Shown here: positions 37,601 to 45,607 of the stretch, in pieces | How the letters are laid out: the number at the start of each line of letters is the position of its first letter | Numbering within the stretch: position 1 is the first letter of the stretch | Assembly: GCA_014237855.1 (NCBI GenBank) | Contig: JABACD010000014.1 | Coordinates: 1-64,000, forward strand | DNA length: 64,000 bases | Reading direction: 5' to 3' | Source of the DNA: Planctomycetota bacterium | GTDB taxonomy: Bacteria > Planctomycetota > UBA1135 > GCA-002686595 | Notes under the pieces: generated by a model | Seen by the model: the letters and a program-made list of their open reading frames with translations, nothing else | Database searches by the model: none | What the model was told of the DNA's origin: nothing | Translations under genes and position numbers: made by a program

Positions 37601-37849
37601 GTCAGCCCAGTCCGGGAGGGTGGTCGGGTGCCCAGTGATCTTTCGGGCCGGACCACGGATTTCGACGTCCACATCGAACTCGCGACGAGGAGCGCTGGCT
37701 GCCTCGGCGCTGGAAGATTGTTCGCCGGCAACAGGGGGTGCCTGCTCCTCGGTCCCTCCACAGGCGACCATCAGGAGAAGAGGCCCCAGGAGTAGAGGCC
37801 ACGGCCACTTGCCTCGGCGCATACCTATGGGACATTTGGGGGGCTGCAT
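34664..37849 (-). CDS. Giant FG-GAP/ASPIC-UnbV lipoprotein with thioredoxin-like C-terminal domain lacking CxxC
   Basis: A 1061-residue lipoprotein (signal ending L-L-L-M-V-A-C near residue 30; ATG 37849, or 37822 as an alternative). After about 240 residues with no recognised domain come FG-GAP/VCBS repeats with calcium loops (D-V-N-G-D-G-L-E-D, D-L-D-N-D-G-D-Q-D, D-F-D-N-D-G-L-L-D; residues about 310-760). An ASPIC/UnbV unit follows near 790-850. The last 170 residues are thioredoxin/redoxin-like in layout, but where active forms have CxxC this one reads H-P-E-S-R-T-G, so it should be redox-inactive. It is a paralogue of the gene at 56690. At the position of that gene's in-frame TGA it has a Glu codon (D-V-E-T-L-F-W). 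It ends in two close basic runs. Confidence 0.86.
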   Translation of the reverse strand: MQPPKCPIGMRRGKWPWPLLLGPLLLMVACGGTEEQAPPVAGEQSSSAEAASAPRREFDVDVEIRGPARKITGHPTTLPDWADPLRARIDPEMDDSWREKIAVRFEQSCEAAIRALLEGNETALRAQLAETFEGSSGLFPLTELELRFDDGSFVVKDREGSESELESLEQLLERLDDWDWRGFEGCEITASVVDLTAAGDRRWDCLVELRLVGEESGLPTLIDMDLRAVAEEGDGPEGQPRVAAIAVEHTRHIQCTSPTFRSITGLILEDLPYWQREFALGCEDYDLLSDRRRINYGTGMLGMALGDVNGDGLEDLYVSTISGFPNRLFIHQPDGSVVDGAEEAGVDILDTTRGCLMVDLDNDGDQDLCVGRQTDLLLYWNDGTGKFSAPQPLQGTGTSPIYSICAADPDLDGDLDLFCSRYRTGTGDAHVPTPYHNATNGAVNFYWRNDGDGKFTEAGEETGLTAGDPRYSFIALWDDFDNDGLLDLYVVNDFGPNNLYIQTEEGFVDRAEEMGMLDASTGMGVSGADVELDGDLDFYVTNMFSVPGLRSTNDPQYRGGDEDIRPLHSKLADGMSLLLQDGSGHFVEGAKAAGVDHGGWAWGALFYDWNLDGYPEIYVPNGFVTSENETDVETLFWRWIVATTPVESISDETYNRNWLAMSSFNRVEGFSYNGNERNHVYLNLGDGTFADVSPLSDVDFIDDGRVASRVDWDNDGREDLILVNRTGPRLRIVRNAHPAPGHRVVIELHGKQGSADAIGARIQVRRSDGKRVTQTVYAGEGLLGQSSHRRFFGLGDADGLVDVQVTWTDGEVQRFDDLAPDRGWKLYREGGRSTEWAFDKVSPYEDAPHSPASPGSEGVRRVLLADKMPLRYLSFEQPGGRRVSLEELPSARTLLTLWHPESRTGLRFLRDLASIQHEVLKLGAVICPVAVLGEGTQHGSEVLKELGLDELALSADRNDELILEALLVEVLGNYADIPLPLTLLLDEQFNLCALYYGDPTTDLILEDLRRMDSMDPNDGTTLALSGGHWVAQPKRRYRQIVRALMMLGARDLATELKKKKQ

Positions 37850-37986
37850 GGCGGGCGAGAATAGCAAAATCAGCTCAGGGTGATCCGATCAGTGGTGGGC
37901 CATGCTGAGCGCAGGGTCACGAGATAGCGGAGGCCGGAGGGAGGCATCTGCTGGAGAGCTATCGACCGTAATCCAGGGAATTCTAC

Positions 37987-38000
37987 TGGGCTTCAGCCCA
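37987..38000 (-). terminator. Short hairpin downstream of the 38012 gene
   Basis: TGGGC (37987-37991) pairs with GCCCA (37996-38000) around TTCA, 12 bp beyond the stop of the sulfatase-like gene on the minus strand. The 162-bp gap that contains it holds nothing else I can identify. No clear T-run, so low confidence. Confidence 0.35.
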
Positions 38001-38011
38001 CGATGAGAATT

Positions 38012-40360
38012 TCAGTCGAAGCGCGTGCAGTTCTCGCAGCTGCAGTCGATCTCGATCCAATCCGAGGACCTCTCACCGTTCTCCATGGAGGCGTAGCCAA
38101 GTTCGGTCAGCTTCTTTGCGATTTCATCCTGGTCCCCAATGGCTGCTGTTTCCCAGTTGTTGCGCCGACTGTCCTCCAGCCAGCGGACGAGCATCTTGCG
38201 CATCCTGGCCGTGCGTACGGGGTCCTGCTCGCTCAGGTCAGTGCGGCAGGCCTCGTCCACCTCGATGTCGTGAAGGGTCACGTTGTGGAACCAATCACGC
38301 CGCTCGTCGCCACTTGATCGGGTTGGACGCAAGCCGAGGAGCAGCATCCACTTTCCCGACAGAATCGAGGCGCTGAACCCGTTTGCTTGCATGGCAAAGC
38401 GCGGAGAATCGTCCTGCTCAGAGACCTGGAAGACATTCGTCCCGGGAAACTCGACCTCCGGGTGCCCGGCCAGGTCGAGCAGAGTGCGGCCCACGTCGAT
38501 TTGCTGCACGGGAGCAGCACGCCTGACCCCGGTCCCAATTCCCTTGGCCTTGAAGATCATGGGTACAGCCAGGTTTGAGTGGGACAGCCCTCGGTGCCCG
38601 AAACGATTCTCCTCGCCATTCCGAAGGGTTTCACCGTGGTCAGCTGTGAAGGCAATGGTCCCGTTCCAGAAGCGATCGAGTGAGAGCAGCTCGGTGAGTC
38701 TGTGGTCGACATAGCTGACCTCGGCCTTGTAAGCCGACTCCGTGTAGACCGGGTCTGCGATATCTGGATCCCAATCCGGGGCCAGGTCGAAGTTTGCAAC
38801 GGGAGAGCCCGGGTCCCTGGGCTTGAGGTGCTCGGGGTAGTAGGGCGTTATGAACTCCGGGGGGGGATCATAGGGAGAGTGGGCATCGTAGACGTGCAAC
38901 CAGACGAAGAGGGGTCGTCCCTCGTAGTCGGGAAGCCAGCTCATCAGCTGAGCCAGGGTTTCCTCGGAGTCGCGTGCCGAACGATAGCCGGGATTGGAGT
39001 AGCGGTCGAAGCCCTGGCCCAACCCCGAGAACTGGGAGCAGACCGGAGCGGCGCTCACCGCAGCGAGGGTGGCGTAGCCCAGCTCGGCGAAGCACTCTGC
39101 GAGGGTGGGGGCAGCCTCAGCCAGACGGATTGCATTGGCGACGATTCCCGTGTCCCTCGGATTCAACCCGGTGAAGAGCGCCACATGAGAGGGCGTGGTG
39201 TTGTTGATGCTCGAGGTGGCATCCAGGAAGGCCACGCCTTCAGCTGCCAGTCTGTCGATCATCTCGGTGCGAGGGCCGTCCGCTCCAGACAAGAAACCCA
39301 GGTGGTCCGAGCGATGAGTGTCAGAGCTGATCAGGAGAACCGTTGGAGGAGACTCCCTGCGGGCGACCAGCTGAGGGCTTCCGATGACTGCGAGCCGCTT
39401 GGAATCGTCTGTCGAGATCAGCTCGAAGCGAGCCTCGACCTCCTCTCCTACGAACTGCCCGAGTGGGATACTCAACTCTCTCCAGGATGGCGGGGATTGG
39501 TCATCGCCCGCGAAGGGAGCCTCGACCTGGCTGCGCTCAACGCCAGAACCCTCGACTGTCACCCTCAGCTGCGGTGGTGGGCCTGACCGCATGATGCTGC
39601 GGGGAGTGGCATAGGAGAGGACGAGCTCCTGCACTTCCTCGGAGACCTTGAACTGAGTGCGAGCGCCGATTTCAGTGGAGATACACGTACCTCGGCGTGC
39701 ATCAGTTCCAATCTCGACCAAGGCCAGGCCGCCAAAGGCCTCCGGCGGCAGGTACCCACCCAGCGCAACGTCCTCGAAGGAGAGAGCCCTGAGCCCGAAG
39801 GGGTGCTCCCCCCTGGGGATCTCCAGGTGAATCATATCGCACTTCAGCGACTCCCCAGTGACCGGTGGAAAGGTCATCGCCAGCGTCTGGAAGTTCCTGG
39901 ACTTGATGACCTCCAGCTCGGCAGAACTCTGGACTACCCCGTCCTTGAGAAGCTTGCCGCCGATCGTGAAGCCCTGATTGCGAACGACCAGGTCGAACGT
40001 GAGCTGGGGAGTGTCGCGAAGAGTCAGAGAGGCTGGAATCTGGATCAGAGATCGATCCTTGCGATAGATGGTCAGGATGGACTCTCCGTCCAGTTCCAGT
40101 CGTCGGGTCTTCGCTCCGCCAAAGTTCCAGTCATCTGTGCTGCCTTCTTCTCCCAGGTTCGGCCATTCCTGGGCCTGGCGATCGACTGGAATCTCGAGCT
40201 CGACCTCTCCGAGGGTGGTGAGCTCCAAGCGCTGCAGCGCTTTTCCGTCGTAGTGTGCCAGGGGCTGAGCACCCCCGGTCTCCTCTGAACAGGAGATCAC
40301 CAGGAAGAGCGCGGCCGTCAGGGCCAGGGAGCGACAGGTTCTTGAGGAGATTGTGGGCAT
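38012..40360 (-). CDS. Large sulfatase-like lipoprotein with Thr active site and Cys-rich tail (paralogue 3)
   Basis: A 782-residue protein, third member of the family at 865 and 3210. ATG 40360 yields a lipoprotein signal (A-L-F-L-V-I-S-C near residue 24). The open frame continues to 41092, but that part only overlaps the methyltransferase gene in another frame. The N-terminal 325 residues are the shared beta-rich extension. Core: S-S-D-T-H-R-S-D-H-L-G; nucleophile motif T-T-P-S-H with Thr388; T-A-D-H-G-E-T-L-R-N-G. The end has L-T-E-L-G-Y, then C-S-C-E-N-C-T-R-F-D. It lies in a minus-strand run with a methyltransferase, a metallophosphoesterase and Ogt. Confidence 0.88.
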   Translation of the reverse strand: MPTISSRTCRSLALTAALFLVISCSEETGGAQPLAHYDGKALQRLELTTLGEVELEIPVDRQAQEWPNLGEEGSTDDWNFGGAKTRRLELDGESILTIYRKDRSLIQIPASLTLRDTPQLTFDLVVRNQGFTIGGKLLKDGVVQSSAELEVIKSRNFQTLAMTFPPVTGESLKCDMIHLEIPRGEHPFGLRALSFEDVALGGYLPPEAFGGLALVEIGTDARRGTCISTEIGARTQFKVSEEVQELVLSYATPRSIMRSGPPPQLRVTVEGSGVERSQVEAPFAGDDQSPPSWRELSIPLGQFVGEEVEARFELISTDDSKRLAVIGSPQLVARRESPPTVLLISSDTHRSDHLGFLSGADGPRTEMIDRLAAEGVAFLDATSSINNTTPSHVALFTGLNPRDTGIVANAIRLAEAAPTLAECFAELGYATLAAVSAAPVCSQFSGLGQGFDRYSNPGYRSARDSEETLAQLMSWLPDYEGRPLFVWLHVYDAHSPYDPPPEFITPYYPEHLKPRDPGSPVANFDLAPDWDPDIADPVYTESAYKAEVSYVDHRLTELLSLDRFWNGTIAFTADHGETLRNGEENRFGHRGLSHSNLAVPMIFKAKGIGTGVRRAAPVQQIDVGRTLLDLAGHPEVEFPGTNVFQVSEQDDSPRFAMQANGFSASILSGKWMLLLGLRPTRSSGDERRDWFHNVTLHDIEVDEACRTDLSEQDPVRTARMRKMLVRWLEDSRRNNWETAAIGDQDEIAKKLTELGYASMENGERSSDWIEIDCSCENCTRFD

Positions 40361-40473
40361 TCGATGGTGCCAAGGTATGGGCGACTCAAGCCGCTGGGGG
40401 CTGAAGAGCAGCATAGCTGGGAAGCTCCCCAGGGTGATCCTGCTCCCGGCGATCAAGGACGCACGAGACCTCT

Positions 40474-41244
40474 CTAGCTGGGCTTGAGGGCCAGTGTGGC
40501 CATCATATCGGGGAAGTACCTGGCAACTGGGCGCTTGGGCTCGGAGTCCTCGTACATGTCGATCAGGTGAAAGCCCGCCCGCAGCTGGCCCCCAATTTGC
40601 TCCTCGAGAGAGTGGCTGAACTCGAGGGTGTGGAACTCGGATTTGACCGCATCGAGGTCTGTAGGGGAGAGGCTCTCGGTGTCCGAGTAGGGAAGGGGGT
40701 ACCGGACCAGGATCTCTCCGCGCTCCTCCGCGAGAGGATCGAAGATGTAGGTGGCAGGTGCCATGAATCCAGCCAACAGCCGACCTCCGGGCTTCAAGAC
40801 CCGAAAGGCCTCGCGCCAGACCGGGAGGATCTCGGGGGCGTAGCAGTTGGAGACCGGATGAAATATCAGGTCGAAGCTGTGATCTCCAAAGCAGCCCAAA
40901 TCGTGCATGTAGCCCTGGACCGTCTTCAGCTCGAGACTGTCCCGCTCGGCGACGAGGTGATCCTGAGCGAGTTGCTTGGAGGAGGCGTCGAAGGTGGTCA
41001 CCCTGGCTCCGGCTGCAGCAAAGATTGGCCCCTGCTGTCCTCCGCCAGAGGCCAGCCCTAGCACATTCTTGCCCGTGAGGTCTCCGAACCATTCACGCGG
41101 TACGGGCTTGGTAGAGGTGAGGAGTACACTCCACTCACCTCGCCGTGCTTGTTCGATCCGCTCGGAGCTGAATGGCAGGCTCCAGTTGTCCTTCTCAAGG
41201 ACTCGTTGATCCCATCCGTCACGATTGATTTCGTTGATGCTCAT
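40474..41244 (-). CDS. SAM-dependent methyltransferase (class I)
   Basis: A 256-residue cytoplasmic protein. Motif I is unusual but clear, V-L-G-L-A-S-G-G-G-Q-Q-G near residue 61, followed by the acidic residue of strand 2 in T-F-D-A-S. F-D-L-I-F-H-P-V and L-K-P-G-G-R-L-L-A-G-F match motifs II/III of Methyltransf_11-type enzymes. The G-G-G-Q-Q sequence in motif I is typical of a bacterial subfamily usually annotated only as class I SAM-dependent methyltransferase. Substrate unknown. Spacing to the upstream metallophosphoesterase gene is 22 bp. Confidence 0.88.
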   Translation of the reverse strand: MSINEINRDGWDQRVLEKDNWSLPFSSERIEQARRGEWSVLLTSTKPVPREWFGDLTGKNVLGLASGGGQQGPIFAAAGARVTTFDASSKQLAQDHLVAERDSLELKTVQGYMHDLGCFGDHSFDLIFHPVSNCYAPEILPVWREAFRVLKPGGRLLAGFMAPATYIFDPLAEERGEILVRYPLPYSDTESLSPTDLDAVKSEFHTLEFSHSLEEQIGGQLRAGFHLIDMYEDSEPKRPVARYFPDMMATLALKPS

Positions 41245-41266
41245 GACCTAGATGTTTGCCCCTTTC

Positions 41267-43216
41267 TCACTCGACGCCGACCGCTCGTGGTAGTCCACGG
41301 ACTCGGGGGTGATTCGAGCCTGGAGAGGAGTCGTAGACCCAGTCACCTACTCGTTGGTCGAGATGCAGTAACAGGATCGTGCTCTCATCGGGGTCGAGCC
41401 GACGTTCGGGGGTGAATTGATCCTCGCTGTAGCGAGGCTCCACGGATACATGGACCTCATCAATGCGTCCATCGAAGAAGGAATTGCCTCGTCCGTTTCT
41501 ATCGGTGTCCGCGCCGATCAGGAGAGGTTGGTTGCGGATCGTACGCGCACCGCTTGCCAGCTCCGAAGCAATCAGTTCGCCGTCGAGGTACAAGCGGATC
41601 TCGGCTCCGTCGAAGACAGCGGCGATGTGATACCAGCGCCCGGTTGAGAGGCTGACCTCCGGTGCCTCGAGCGTCACGTAGGCGCCATCGACATGGAGCA
41701 AGAACTCCGGGTGTCCTTTGCTCACAAAGAAGCCAAACTCGCTGCTCTCGGTCTTGTTGATCAGGCCAGTGCGGTTCCCGAACTTGTCGGCGTTGAACCA
41801 GCATTCAACCGTGAAGGGGCCGTCGGGCAGGGCGAGCTGCTCGTGACTGACTACGAGGCAGTCTTCATGCCCGTCGAAGTCGAAGGCGCGCTCTTCTGGG
41901 GGCCTCTCAGGTTCGGGGAGTATCTTGACCCGGACTGGCACTACGACGCTCTGGGAGGGGAGTGATACCCGGTGTGTCTCCGCGAGATACTCCAGCTGGT
42001 ACTGCAGCCGTGGCGCCTGATAGGCCGAGTCGATCTCGGCGGCTTCTCGCCAGGCCTCGAACTCGACCAGACGCTCCTCGCCGGCTGGGACCAGCAGGTG
42101 CTCGTGGTCCGGACTGAAGTTCCAGCGAAGATCTCCGCAGGAGATCGAGAGATTGATCTCGATGGCGCGCTCCAGTGGATTCTTCCAGCTGACCTGGACG
42201 GCTCCCTCGAGTGCCTGGCCCGAGACCAGGCTTGGGGTCTGGGGAAAACCTGGCTTCACCGAGTCGACCATCCTGCGCCCTGCGCGGGCCACCTCATTGG
42301 TGATCAGTCTGGGGTCCAGAGCTGCACCCACTGGAAAGGTCGCCACGGCGATTCCCTCATCCCGAACAGTGACCAGATTCCAGTGGTGCAGGTAGCCGGC
42401 TTCGGGGGCATCACCCGCCTGGTGACCGCCTACGGTTGCCAGCGTGAAGTACTCGATTCCATCTCGAGCACCGTCGTACACCATGTGGTGGATGTGCCCA
42501 GCAAAGGCTGCGGTCACGTTCCCAGCCGCCACAAGGCGCTGATGAACACGCTCCCAGTCCTCTCCATAGCCTCCACCCCGCCAGCGCGGATGGTGCAGGA
42601 ACAGGAAGACATGCCGCGCATCCTTGGCCCGTTCGAGGGTCCTATCGAGGAAGTCGAACTGCGCCTTGCTCATGCGCTGGCTTGCGGGCTTCTTGAAGGT
42701 TCTCTCGCCAGTCAGTGGGTTGCCCTCGTCGGTGTAGAGGGTGATGAACCAGCAGTCCTTGTGCCGAAAGGCGTACCAGAGGGGTCCAAAGTGACGCTCG
42801 TAGTTGGCCTCGTGTTCGCCCTCGGGACGATCGTCTCCGCGCCAGTAGACATCGTGGTTACCCGCAACCGGATACCAGGGTGAGGTCAGGCGGTTCATGA
42901 TCTCGCTGAACTCGTCTGCCTGACTCTGCCAGCGTTCGGTCTGGTTGTAGCCCTCGATCAGGTCACCAACGGTCATGACGAGATCAGGATCCACCAGGTT
43001 TACATCTTCAACGGCCTGTGCCAGAACCTTGACCCCCTCGGCTGGACCACCAGTGCGGTCGCCAAACACGGCGAAGACAAAGCTGTCGTCTTCCTCGGCC
43101 AGAGGGAGCGAGACCTCACTCTTCCGGTCGGTTGTGAATCGCTCGTCCTGAGCTGCGACCAGGTGCGAGAGCAGGAAGAAAGGCGAAAGCAGACAGAGGA
43201 CTGTTCGGTGATGCAT
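41267..43216 (-). CDS. Exported calcineurin-like metallophosphoesterase with C-terminal LamG domain
   Basis: A 649-residue protein with a Sec signal (L-C-L-L-S-P-F-F-L-L-S-H-L-V-A-A, cleavage near residue 22). The metallophosphoesterase domain (about 45-300) shows all metal-binding blocks: F-G-D-R, G-D-L-I, G-N-H-D, L-H-H-P and G-H-I-H. Residues about 340-430 look like a beta-sandwich linker. About 440-640 form a concanavalin/LamG domain (F-T-V-E-C-W-F-N, W-Y-H-I-A-A-V-F-D-G, I-R-L-Y-L-D-G). This suggests hydrolysis of a phosphoester on, or while bound to, an extracellular glycan (inference). Nine bases downstream of ogt. Confidence 0.92.
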   Translation of the reverse strand: MHHRTVLCLLSPFFLLSHLVAAQDERFTTDRKSEVSLPLAEEDDSFVFAVFGDRTGGPAEGVKVLAQAVEDVNLVDPDLVMTVGDLIEGYNQTERWQSQADEFSEIMNRLTSPWYPVAGNHDVYWRGDDRPEGEHEANYERHFGPLWYAFRHKDCWFITLYTDEGNPLTGERTFKKPASQRMSKAQFDFLDRTLERAKDARHVFLFLHHPRWRGGGYGEDWERVHQRLVAAGNVTAAFAGHIHHMVYDGARDGIEYFTLATVGGHQAGDAPEAGYLHHWNLVTVRDEGIAVATFPVGAALDPRLITNEVARAGRRMVDSVKPGFPQTPSLVSGQALEGAVQVSWKNPLERAIEINLSISCGDLRWNFSPDHEHLLVPAGEERLVEFEAWREAAEIDSAYQAPRLQYQLEYLAETHRVSLPSQSVVVPVRVKILPEPERPPEERAFDFDGHEDCLVVSHEQLALPDGPFTVECWFNADKFGNRTGLINKTESSEFGFFVSKGHPEFLLHVDGAYVTLEAPEVSLSTGRWYHIAAVFDGAEIRLYLDGELIASELASGARTIRNQPLLIGADTDRNGRGNSFFDGRIDEVHVSVEPRYSEDQFTPERRLDPDESTILLLHLDQRVGDWVYDSSPGSNHPRVRGLPRAVGVE

Positions 43217-43224
43217 GAGGCCGA

Positions 43225-43740
43225 CTACCGTAGCGCCTTGCCAGGAATGGTGGTTTGGGTTTCCTGTGAACGAGATTCGTGGAGCAACAGTCGCTCCTTG
43301 TTGGGTATTCCCCCGGCAAACCCCGTCAGGCGTCCGTCGGAACCAATGACGCGGTGGCAGGGGATGATGATCGGAATTGGATTCTTGCCATTGGCCATGC
43401 CGACCGCACGGGCGGCTGTCGGTTGCCCGATGCGACGGGCTAGCTCCCCATAGGAGATCGTCTCTCCGAAGGGGATGCGCTCGAGCTCGGCCCAGACGCC
43501 TCTCATGAACTCGGTGCCACCAGGGTTGAGCGGAAGGTCAAAGGCCTGGCGCTCTCCGGCGAAGTACTCCCTGAGTTGCATCGAGGCGAGCTCGACGATT
43601 TCACCTCCCTGCTTCCAATCATCGGAGACCTGGTGAGCCCCGCCCGGGGGTTGGAACTGGATCGCGGAAAGGGAGGTTCCGTCGCTCAGAATCAGGAGCT
43701 GGCCGAGCTGGCAGCTCAGGGTGAGGTGGTGTTTGTTCAA
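43225..43740 (-). CDS. ogt: Methylated-DNA-[protein]-cysteine S-methyltransferase
   Basis: A DNA repair protein that removes alkyl groups from O6-alkylguanine onto its own Cys. The active site I-I-P-C-H-R-V-I and the flanking G-E-T-I-S-Y-G-E-L-A-R-R-I-G and A-A-R-A-V-G-M-A-N-G helices of the DNA-binding domain are intact. TTG 43740 gives 171 residues, the usual Ogt length, with the N-terminal domain beginning T-L-S-C-Q-L-G. An ATG at 43830 would add 30 residues with no family match. First gene of a minus-strand run leading to 38012. Confidence 0.92.
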   Translation of the reverse strand: MNKHHLTLSCQLGQLLILSDGTSLSAIQFQPPGGAHQVSDDWKQGGEIVELASMQLREYFAGERQAFDLPLNPGGTEFMRGVWAELERIPFGETISYGELARRIGQPTAARAVGMANGKNPIPIIIPCHRVIGSDGRLTGFAGGIPNKERLLLHESRSQETQTTIPGKALR

Positions 43741-44022
43741 TTTCGGTCCCCCATGAGCCCGCTGAAGAGGCCAGGACGAGGAAGACCACGGGGTGCTGGT
43801 GAGCTTGGCTCCCGCCACCGCGAAGGTCATCTAGATCCTGAGGTGCCAGCTACCTTACAACTCCATCCTCTGGTGGGGCAGGTTCGGGAAGCATGGACAG
43901 TTCAATCACGGGATCACCTGGGTGGCGTGGGTGCTATCGGCTGGGGCCTGAGGATCTACCTGGGCGCTGGGGGGGCCCCAGGGCGTTGGCGTGGGACAGA
44001 TGCGGCGTTAGGATCCCCACGC

Positions 44023-45585
44023 ATGAATGATCGCAGGATCCAGCTTGTCGCCTTCTTGACGGTGCTCATGACCTTCCTGTGGTTGGTTGGGCACTTCTGG
44101 TGGACCTGCGATGACGCCTTCATCTCGTTTCGCTATGTCAAGCACCTGACGCGCGGAGATGGTTTGATCTTCAATCCAGGTGAGGCTCCACCCGTGGAGG
44201 GCTTCAGCAACCTCTTGTGGATCCTGCTGCTCTCCTTGCCCTACTCGTTCGGGATCAGCCTTCCAGTTGCGGCCAACGTGCTCTCCGCGCTGGCGGGAGT
44301 TGTGCTGATAGGTCTGGTCGCACGCTTCGCGGTTGTACGCCTCGAGTCAGGTCTTGCTGGTGCGCTGGCGACCTCGCTCTTTCTGGCGACCCTGCCCCCC
44401 TTCGTGATCTGGTCCACCAGTGGTCTGGAGTCGATGCCCTTCGCGCTGGCGGTCTTTGCAACCTACTCTGCGCTGGTCCTCCATCCCGAGAAACCCCGTC
44501 TGCTGCTGGCGAGCATCTGCGCCATCTGCGCGGCACTACTGCGAGCCGATGGCGCACTGTGGTGCGGGGTCGCCTTCCTCGCCGCCCTGCTGCCGTGGTA
44601 CTGGAAGGGGCGCTGGCCCCTGCTACGCGGTGTGCTGATAACGGGCGTGATCCTCTCGGTCGTGGTTGCGCTGCACTTTCTATGGCGCCATGACTATTAC
44701 GGTGAGTGGATGCCGAATACGGCTCGAGTCAAGGCGGGATACTCCAGCCTTCGTGGAGAGCGAGGCCTCAACTACCTGCTCTCGTTCTTGCTGGCCGTGC
44801 CCTCCATTGCTCTGGTGATCGTCTGGGTATCCATTGGGTCCGTGAGGAAGGGGACCCGATCGATGGTGGTTCCATCGGCGCTCTTGTTCGTGCTGATCAA
44901 CTGCGGCTACGCGATCTACGTCGGGGGTGACTTCATGGCCATGGGGCGCTTCTTCATCCCCAGCCTGCCCTTCGTTGCCCTGCTCTTTGCGGCGGCCTGC
45001 CGTGGGATCGGCCACCCTGCTCTGATTGCTGCCTTTGCGGGGGCCAATGTCGGGCTTGGACTTGCAGGATGCCTTGACCTGTTACCTGTGAGCGAGGACC
45101 TGCGTCAGCGATTTCATTTTCGCTGGAACGGGCCCCAGGCGCGCTCGGAGATTGCTCAATGGGAGTTCATGGATGCGCAGGCCAAGCTCTGGTCAGATCT
45201 CGGGCGTGCCCTCTCGATTCATACTGAGCCCGGCGAGTCGCTGATCCGCGGGAATATCGGTGCAACAGGGTTTCACTCCGAGTTGGTCTTGCTCGATCAG
45301 AACGGGCTGGTGATTCCGGAAGTGGCCGGATCCTCTCAGCCCCTCAAGAAGGCCTCGCCGGGCCACGATCGTCGCGTTGACCCGGAGTTCTTCTTCTCCT
45401 GGGGTCCCACCTATCTTGGCGCGAGCCTGAGCCCGGTGCAGGCTCCCCCAGGAGCGGGTTACGGCGTTCAGACCTTGCGCTATCTTCGCTCCGGTGAGGT
45501 GATCCAGGAGCGCTGGCCGCTGCCGGAAGAAGCTGGCTTCCCAGAGGGTAGCGAGCTGCGTCTCCTGCGCCTTCGACAGCCCTGA
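44023..45585 (+). CDS. GT-C glycosyltransferase, AftB/arabinofuranosyltransferase-like
   Basis: A 520-residue polytopic membrane protein with around ten helices. The first external loop reads C-D-D-A-F-I-S-F-R-Y (residues about 28-37), then N-P-G-E-x-P-P-V-E-G-F-S-N-L-L-W. This D-D-A-[FY]-I-S-[FY]-R-Y ... V-E-G-[FY]-[ST]-N pattern is characteristic of the actinobacterial AftB-like GT-C family and its many bacterial relatives, which use polyprenyl-phosphate sugars at the outer face of the inner membrane. The C-terminal about 150 residues are soluble and periplasmic. ATG 44023 starts just before the first helix; the frame is open further upstream but has no sense. It is followed after 22 bp by the selenoprotein gene. 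Confidence 0.82.
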   Translation: MNDRRIQLVAFLTVLMTFLWLVGHFWWTCDDAFISFRYVKHLTRGDGLIFNPGEAPPVEGFSNLLWILLLSLPYSFGISLPVAANVLSALAGVVLIGLVARFAVVRLESGLAGALATSLFLATLPPFVIWSTSGLESMPFALAVFATYSALVLHPEKPRLLLASICAICAALLRADGALWCGVAFLAALLPWYWKGRWPLLRGVLITGVILSVVVALHFLWRHDYYGEWMPNTARVKAGYSSLRGERGLNYLLSFLLAVPSIALVIVWVSIGSVRKGTRSMVVPSALLFVLINCGYAIYVGGDFMAMGRFFIPSLPFVALLFAAACRGIGHPALIAAFAGANVGLGLAGCLDLLPVSEDLRQRFHFRWNGPQARSEIAQWEFMDAQAKLWSDLGRALSIHTEPGESLIRGNIGATGFHSELVLLDQNGLVIPEVAGSSQPLKKASPGHDRRVDPEFFFSWGPTYLGASLSPVQAPPGAGYGVQTLRYLRSGEVIQERWPLPEEAGFPEGSELRLLRLRQP

Positions 45586-45607
45586 AACCAAGAACCTTCA
45601 CCTGACC

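Noticed and set aside
40361-41092. Open frame extending the 38012 gene upstream by 244 codons
   Set aside because: It overlaps the well-supported methyltransferase gene in another frame on the same strand, its translation is Arg/Pro/Gly-rich without domain features, and a lipoprotein signal begins exactly at 40360.
43576-44022. N-terminal extension of the GT-C gene at 44023
   Set aside because: It runs antisense over ogt, has no membrane or signal character, and the family motif sits correctly near residue 28 when starting at 44023.
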